64,000 nucleotides of DNA from NCBI GenBank assembly GCA_003415625.1, contig PYIU01000003.1, positions 3,162,001-3,226,000 on the forward strand, read 5' to 3'. The position numbers and the translations under genes are program-made. Numbering within the stretch: the first letter of the stretch is position 1; every line of letters starts with the position of its first letter. The DNA is from Aquanectria penicillioides (taxonomy: Eukaryota > Ascomycota > Sordariomycetes > Hypocreales > Nectriaceae). Positions 57,201 through 64,000 of the stretch are shown here, piece by piece. The notes beneath the pieces were generated by a model, which was not told the origin of the DNA, ran no database searches, and saw only the letters and a program-made list of their open reading frames with translations.

Positions 57201-59827
57201 GCTTTCCAAACCCCCACGCCTGCCAGTTCCCGGACTGGATGAAGGGAACAATTTCAGTCCAAGCTTCAAGTTCGTGCATCCGGTTCTTGCCCTGAAAGAC
57301 CGGTAAGTTGGATATGAGATTCTTTGATAAGTCCAAAGCCTAACGATAAATAGAAACCGGCTGGCATTGAATGATGTAAGTCTAGAGGCAAGGGACTGTC
57401 TCACACTTTGGGAACACATGTCAAAAAGACCCCCTTCGGCTCTTGAGAGTGAAATCGCGGATCTGAACCCGACCCAAGCCTTGCCAAACTTCATTTCTAA
57501 ATCGGATGTTGTGACATGGGAGAACAGCTTGAAAGCGATTCTTCGAAAGGCAATGGAAACATCCGGGGCGTATTTGAAGACTCTTCAGGCTAGCCTCAGA
57601 CTGCCTCAACAAGGAGCCGGAGATGATAGGCCAAACAAGGAAAGTAGAAAAGTGATTCCTGCACATATCCTTGAAACCAGCCACATTTTCAAGTTGTTCT
57701 CCCTAGTCTGCGAGCTTCATTCGCAAGACGCCATGCCGGCTCTGGTATTCAGCTATGATCGCCTAGAATGCGAAAGAGCTATCAAATGTATCTTAGACAG
57801 GCTAGAGTCCGAAGAGGCGAAGTGGAAAAACTCCGATCCAGAATGGATGAAGAAGATTTCGGAGTTTAGAGAATGGGAGAAGCGAAAGAAACTCACAAAA
57901 GAGACGAAACCAGACCCTCGGAGCAAAGATTCGGCAGGTGACGAGTTGAAGACTTCAAAACACGACTTGGCCCGAGAATCTGCTAGCGTAGAGATCAGCC
58001 GATGGCAGAGTTTCGACCCGGATGCCCCATTGGAGAAATTTAGTTTTGCCGGCTCGACCAAGATGCAAAAGTCGGAGTTTGAGGGGATCATTGGCAAACT
58101 GAACGCGGAAAAAGTTAGGCCCTGGCTGATAAAGGCTTTGGAACGTGGCCTCGGCGTTCACCACGCTGGTATGAATCGAGGTTATCGCCAGATGTAAGTT
58201 GAGACACGCGACCTAGCGAGATGAAAGAGCTGACGAGAGGCACGCTTAGTGTCGAAATACTGTTTCGAAGAGGATATCTGAGGGTTGTGGTTGCCACTGG
58301 CACACTTGCTTTGGGAATCAACATGCCCTGCAAAACAGTCATCTTTAGTGGCGACTCTGTCTTTCTTACCGCCCAAAACTACCGGCAGGCTTCAGGCCGC
58401 GCTGGGAGACGAGGATTCGATCTATTGGGAAATGTCGTCTTCAATGGAATTCCCAAAGCCGCGTTCATGAGATCATGTCCTCGCGTCTTCCGGACCTGAA
58501 GGGACAATTCCCCATCTCGACTACACTGATTCTCCGATTATTTGGTCTCCTGCACGGAACCAGCAACTCGGAATTCGCAATGAATGCCGTTCACGCTCTT
58601 ATGTCGCAGACTAGAATGTACCTGGGGGGACCAGACGCAGAGATGTCAGTCAAGCACCACGTACGGTTTTCCATCGAGTATTTAAGACAACAGAACTTGC
58701 TGTCAGCAGAGGGAACGCCCCTCAACTTTTCTAGGTTGGTGGGACACCTCTACTTCACAGAAAATTCTGTTTTCGCGTTTCATTCTTTGCTACGCGGAGG
58801 CTACTTCTCTGAATTGTGCGCAGACATTGACAGTGCTCCTGAGAGGGTGCTTGCTGAGATGATGCTTGTTCTCAGTCATTTGTTCAACAGGATCCCGATC
58901 CAACAGAGCCAACGACTTCGTGACAACCTCCAGAGATCGCCGTCAGTTGTGTTTTTACCACAACTGCCGTCGGCAGCGGAGAAGATGCTAATTCGGCATA
59001 ACCAGGAGACACTAGGCATCTTCAAAGAATACGTACACTCTTATATCGACCAATATCTCGCCGACACGCCAGACTGCATAATGCCTTTTACGAATACAAC
59101 AGTTGGGCTGGCGGAGACTTCCTGTCATGGATTTTTCGAGTGTACACCCACTACTATTCGGTCTCCCTTTGTGGCCTTGTCTGGATTCGCGGATGATTTC
59201 GCGTCTATACAAGAACTCTGTTCGACTGTTCGAGGGGGCGTCTTCCTAGAAGAATCGGCCATCCCGTACATCAAAATCTGGCCTCACGATGGCGATTCAG
59301 AGCTCAACGCATACATTTTGGACTTTTACAAGCACGGTAGCATGGCGGACTTGGTGAAGCACAATCGGATCAAAGGAGGAGACGTGTGGTCCTACCTCAA
59401 AGATTTCTCTTTTACGCTCAAGACTATCGTTGCTAGCTTAAGGACCCAAGTTGGAATGGAAGCAGACTTTGACTTTGAAACTGACGAGCGGGAAGAAAAT
59501 GAGAGTAGAGAGGCGGATGACGAAACCGACGAGTTGGCAGAGACTCAAGACTCCCCCCAGCTTGCGGGAGAAATCGAAGCCTCGAGAGATTCCCCGAAAA
59601 AGGAGAAAAAAAGCAAGGAAAAGGCCGAAGTTCTTGATAGTTGGGAGGATGCAAGCCTTGATTCAGAGTTGGAAGAAGAGACGGGGGCAACGAATCCCCC
59701 AGATGGAGTAATTCCTGAGCCCGCCAACTGGACCCAAGAGACAAGAGGCAAGCTATTGCATGTCCTCAAGGCCTTTGATTTGCTCGAGCAGAAATTCGAA
59801 AGCAAGTTTATCAAAGTGTGGGCGTGA
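54235..59827 (+). CDS. DDX60-like Ski2-family RNA helicase (two one-base frame breaks)
   Basis: Exons are 54235-54421, 54487-54893, 54947-57302, 57354-58193 and 58250-59827, about 1789 residues after restoring two bases, the size of DDX60. A long N-terminal region begins with a DIVGDF segment and has the feel of a PIN-like fold (inference). Helicase motifs are [14 protein letters not shown] (I, near 56620), FDEVHCIG (II, near 56955), [11 protein letters not shown] (III, near 57040), [14 protein letters not shown] (V, near 58290) and [12 protein letters not shown] (VI, near 58390). A large insert with charged helices separates the two RecA halves, and a C-terminal region beginning [13 protein letters not shown] is shared with DDX60. 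In animals DDX60 acts in antiviral RNA sensing and translation control; the fungal role is unknown. Breaks are at AAAA 56247-56250 (before [10 protein letters not shown]) and near 58464-58466 (before [10 protein letters not shown]). Introns are 65, 53, 51 and 56 bp. Confidence 0.9.
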
Positions 59828-60520
59828 TATAGTTCTGATTTGAGTTTGGAGGTTTCCTTCTTCTATGTTTGGTTGGAGGGAGAACAGAATTGACAGGGTC
59901 CAACGGCACGACTACGAGGTGGAAAATGATGACGGGCTTGAGCTATCTGGTTTATTTATCCTACTTACTTTTTCCGGATCACAACACATGCAGGATACCT
60001 ATTTTACTTAGGAATGGACAAATATTTGGTTAGCATAGATCTACATGAATCCGTGGCCGCAGAATGATGATAGATCCTGATTGTCATGTTCAAGACCTTA
60101 TCGACTAGTATTTTTTTTAGGGCCGGGGGTGAGGATCAAACAGGCGGTTAAATAAGGATTTCATGTTCTACTTGGATGTGCACAAGACTCTTTTCGTAAA
60201 GCACTTGGAGACAAAAAAGAAAAAGAAACTCCTCCACTTGGTCCGCCTTTGATGAAGCCGTCTCCGACTTCCATCCGCACTTATCACCGCCTTACCGTAT
60301 CCAACTCCCGAAGTCTCACCACCTCCTGCGTGCGACCCGCTTCCCAAACGCTCGGGACAGCGCCAACAGATGCACCCCAGGTCACGGAATTACGCGGCGT
60401 ATTTCCGGCCCTTCCTTCGTACTCACAACCTGGCTCTGTCTCCCTCTACCCCCTGCCTCTTGGGAATAATAAAAAAAAGGACAGGCCCAGGGGGCTCAAG
60501 TCAAGGTCTAGTGCAAAGTT

Positions 60521-60583
60521 CAAGTACAGGGCTCAAGTTCAGGGCTCAAGTACAGGGCTCATCAGGGCTCATCAGGGCTCAAG
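60521..60583. repeat. GGGCTCAAG/GGGCTCATCA tandem repeat
   Basis: About five tandem units sharing AGGGCTCA, alternating between AGTACA/AGTTC and TC spacers. Confidence 0.8.
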
Positions 60584-61120
60584 CATAGATCCTTCTTCCC
60601 CCTCTCTCTCACTCGCTCACACTCCCACCAACACTCGTCCACCCCTCCCCTTCCCCCCCCCCTCGATTCGCTCGAAGGCTTCTGGAATGAAGTGGGGTGA
60701 TGTTTTTTTCTTTTAAGCGACGGCAACCTAAAGCAGCCCCCACGTATGCTTCCCTCGCCCTGTCTATCTCATGTTCTTCCATCGGAGATGCTGCACAACA
60801 GCGAGCACTGACCTCGGAGCAGCCCTGGACCAGCGCGAAGTGGTGTCATCGATGGCCGACAAGGGCTGATCGACAAGCACAAGCACAGGGCAGAGAGAAA
60901 TCTCTCCGGCTCAGCGTACTGCTACCATGTCCCGCTACGGACGACGTTGGCTGCCCGTTGGCTGCCCACTAGCTGACCGACGTACTCCGTATGTATGGGT
61001 GGTGCACAACCACCCGGCAGCCAGGCAGCCCTCCATGGAAGCCCTGCTGAGGATCCCTTTTTGGGGACCTTGCTGGGAGCCAGCCCTCAACCGAGCCCTT
61101 CAAGGGCCTCCAGGGAAGGC

Positions 61121-61166
61121 TTCAAGGGTTCCAAGGGTTCCAAGGGTTCCAAGGGTTCCAAGGGCT
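61121..61166. repeat. Nonamer tandem repeat (GTTCCAAGG)
   Basis: Five near-perfect 9-bp copies. All reading frames give short peptide repeats, but no gene surrounds them. Confidence 0.85.
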
Positions 61167-62570
61167 CCGCGGACCTCCGTACGCTGCTGCTGGACCCTCC
61201 CCCACCGCCTGGGATCCTGCCTCCCCTCCCCTCCCTCCCTCCCTCTCTCTCTGGCGCTCTCCGTGTGACTCTCCGTCTCTGCCTGGTCGCTCGCTAGACG
61301 ACGCTCTGTATATGGCACATCGCATGGCGCACTGCGGCACTGCGACCGACAGGGGCTACGCGGCCGTTTGATTTTCATCTCATCTTTATACCTGATCCTC
61401 CGGACACACATCTCCGACGAGCCATCCAGAAAATTATTCCACCAATCCAGCCAAATTCGCAACGTCGTCTAGTTACCTCGGTTTCTTTATTGCTTGCCCA
61501 TTGTACAGCAACCCAACCCCAACCTTGATCGTCAAAGCCATCCATGGTCCTGGCTGGTCCTGGTCGTCCTCCTGGCCCTGTAGCTCCAAGGACAGGACAA
61601 CCAAGATGAGCCAGACGAGTATCTCTAGTTTACAGTAAGTAGTCTAGTTACTTTTGTTACTTGATAAAAACATAATCATCATTCACATGGAGGAGGCAAG
61701 GAGGAGGGGGGGCTGGCAAGTCCATTTTAATCAAGTTGCTTCAATTCTCTCATTTACGCACTGGCTCAGCCATAGCTGCCACGCCTTCACAACCCAGGAA
61801 ATAACCTGTTGTGAGCTTTTCAAGTCCTCCAAAAACAACCATCCATCCAATATCTGTCCACCCACCACTAACAAGGAATTGGCGTTCGAGTGGTATCTCC
61901 TCCATGATTCCTTCTGACACACAATGAGAATAATGAAACCCATGTTTGTTTTCTTGTTTGAAGCTGTCGTTTCCCTTCCACCACGCAAAAGCCGTCCAAT
62001 GCAATCCGTACAAATAAAGCACAAAGCAAGCAGATGACAGCCCTCTAAAAAGGAAAGGAAAAAAAAAAGCAAAACGCAAACACGAGAGATAAAAAAACAT
62101 AAGTTGTATTTACATGCACCGGGGAGATAATCGTGTGTCGGGTTTGCACCCGAGAGGGAATAGTCTTCTGCCACGCGCCGTCGTTGATAGTACAATGGTC
62201 GAACAGGTGGTCGGATTGGCTAATACCAGCTCACGACCACCCTTAATAATCCTTGGGTCGACAATGCAATTCGTTTTTTTTTGCCACATCGAAAAAGAGC
62301 GATCAAATGTGCGCAGTGAAGGGTATTTTTTGCTCTATTTCAGAGGGAGTGGTCTCGGTGACGTATCGTGTTCTCGGGAGCCACGCCTCTCACTCCGTAC
62401 TCTTGTTGAATAAAAAACAGAAACAGTTATGTATTTGATATCAGGTCCAAGCTGAACCATTTATCCAAACGCCGTGATCATGATGATTAGATTGTTAGAA
62501 AATCCTAAACTCCTGTGTTCAGCCGATTTATATGGTCAGATCCAATTTTTATTTCTTTTTCTTTTTTGTA

Positions 62571-64000
62571 TCACGGTCCATGCGGCGCTATCGGTATGTG
62601 ATGAGACATCGGTCGTGCGAGCAACTGCTCATTCAATAGGTGAGGCACTTGAGGCGGCGCAGCCATCGGGGCGGGTCTTGGCGTATGGTATCCCGGCGCG
62701 CTGGTCCCGCTCGAGAAGCTCGAGTTCGTCCTGGGGTCGGGGTTCTGGAAAAGATCTCTCTGAAGGCCCTCCAAGATGTGCATGTCGATCCTGAGGGAAC
62801 TGGTTACCGTGGCCGACTGTCGCAGGAAAAGAATGGTCCTGTGGAAGAGTGTTCGCAGCAGCTCTTCATCGACGTATGTATGAAGGACAGGATCCTTGAA
62901 GGCGGCGGAGAGAACCAGCAAGTTACCCCATTGGCTAGTGTCATGTTAGCGTTTTTTTTTCGGGCGTGCTTGTTCAACATCAGTTGGAAATGCAACTTAC
63001 GCGTGTGCCGTGCCAAAAACGTTCGTGATAAGAGGTCGCTTCTCACCAAGACCATGGAAAGCACGAGTACTCTCGATGAGAGCTTTGATTCCCTTCTTCG
63101 CCAGCTCAACAACCTGGGGGTCAATGTCGCCGTGGGTCCTTGTCTTGGGATGAATCACCGGAGCAATTACATCCTGGCGAAACTCGGAGCTCACGCTGGG
63201 GAAATTCGGACTTGAGGGGTGATTCTTGACTGAGTGAGAGAATTGCAAAATTTGGCGAATAAAGGGCCGATAGGTGATGACTTGCGCGCCCCAATATTTC
63301 GCCCTCAACCTAGCTGACAGGATATCGTCTGCGGGAAGATCGTCTTCCCGGAAAGCGAAGCTCGGTGCTACCCAGTGCATGCCAGAGACAGCGTCGGATA
63401 CAACACCGACGTTTCTGAATTGATCCTTTCCACCCTTACTAGGATCTTCGGGGGCGTAGAACATTCGATGAATGCTGTTGAGATGCTTTCGGAGGTACAG
63501 TTGCCCGGGATAGCTGTCGAGGATTCGTTGGTTGTAGCTTTCGAGGAGACTCATGTTTGGGTGCGGCATATCATCTTCGTACGACAAAAGACCCGAGGGG
63601 GGTAGTGGAAGCTCAGCGATAAGATCGCTGCTCAGGTTAGTATCGCGTCAAGTAGTTGGCAAATATGGCGAGGTTAGCTTACCTTTCAAGCTGCAGGCAG
63701 GTCCAGAAAGCCAAAGCTAGTTGATTGTACTTGGTATCCTGGATGAATTCGCTGTTCCGCTTGATTCTCCGCAGTTTATCCAAACTCCTGAAGAGATAGT
63801 TAGAATGAGGTTGCTAATTGCATGAGAAAAAAAAAAAGAGTACTCACGGTCTCATGATGACCTGCAATTTGTGACTGGCTTTGTGAATAAAGGCGAAGCT
63901 CTCCATTGGCCTTCCAAGTTGGCCATGGTATAGACCAGCAAAAATGTTTGCGTATACATTCTTCATATTGTTGTATGCGCCAGTGTGGTTGCCAAGGATA
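62571..64000 (-). CDS. Fungal-specific transcription factor, C-terminal part (runs off the window)
   Basis: Visible exons are (64000)-63848, 63787-63683, 63627-63001 and 62934-62571, all in consistent phase, with the 5' part and any Zn2Cys6 domain beyond the right edge. The sequence shows the helical middle-homology region typical of fungal Zn2Cys6 regulators: MKNVYANIFAGLYHGQLG, KYNQLALAFWTCLQLESDL with LIAELPLPPSG (the short motif region often seen as RLWWSLYxLD in relatives), RAKYWGAQVITYRPFI, and helical segments through QWGNLLVLSAAFKDP. The tail is Pro/His-rich and ends ARPMSHHIPIAPHGP. Introns are 60, 55 and 66 bp. Such proteins are nuclear DNA-binding activators or repressors; the target pathway cannot be told. 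The DNA-binding end must be read from the adjacent sequence. Confidence 0.85.

Larger units (their letters stand above)
59828..62570. other. Intergenic, no gene seen
   Basis: These 2.7 kb between convergent genes, the helicase (+) and the transcription factor (-), are rich in short tandem repeats near 60520-60583 and 61121-61166. Small frames only. Confidence 0.45.

Noticed and set aside
60521..60583. CRISPR-like array
   Set aside because: Units are contiguous short tandem repeats without unique spacers, in a eukaryotic genome.

Overview
The window is nuclear DNA of a filamentous ascomycete. Genes have short introns (47-145 bp) with GTRNGT donors and CTRAC-type branch sites. The protein families are fungal (SWC4, YCK-type casein kinase, Inn1-type C2 protein, UTP15, Zn2Cys6 regulators). 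A transposon block carries the AT-rich, all-transition signature of repeat-induced point mutation (RIP). The gene set suits Sordariomycetes, perhaps Hypocreales, but that placement is inference.

Layout. 1015-3074 (-): Zn2Cys6 DNA-binding domain fused to a maltose-acetyltransferase-like left-handed beta-helix. 3075-15007: about 11.9 kb, GC-normal, with no protein gene I can support, rich in low-complexity tracts. 15008-20782: SWC4 (-), a p24 cargo receptor (+) and a YCK-type casein kinase 1 (-). 23325-34165: an AT-rich RIP block in which a complete 10.2 kb Ty3/gypsy element (311 bp LTRs, 5 bp target duplication GTATC) interrupts an older RIPped MULE/FAR1-like fragment, with the host reading frame resuming exactly on the far side. 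38151-45625: Kv-beta-type aldo/keto reductase (+), nitronate monooxygenase (+), SCP2 protein ending in AKL (-), LETM1-like mitochondrial protein (-) and GAF-domain free methionine-R-sulfoxide reductase (+). 48143-53392: Inn1/Fic1-like C2 protein (+) and UTP15 (+). 54235-59827: a DDX60-like Ski2-family helicase (+). 62571 to the right edge (-): the C-terminal part of a fungal transcription factor that runs off the window.

The genes are ordinary housekeeping and regulatory genes and do not form an evident pathway or cluster. The main cross-cutting observation is technical: five conserved genes contain eight one-base frame breaks. All are deletions, and most fall in short homopolymers. This points to uncorrected long-read homopolymer errors rather than eight pseudogenising mutations. 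The most biologically interesting items are the regulator/acetyltransferase fusion, the nested transposon with an extra coiled-coil ORF downstream of pol, the 5-nt microexon and start-codon-only exon in the methionine sulfoxide reductase gene, the DDX60-like helicase, and the 11.9 kb gene desert.
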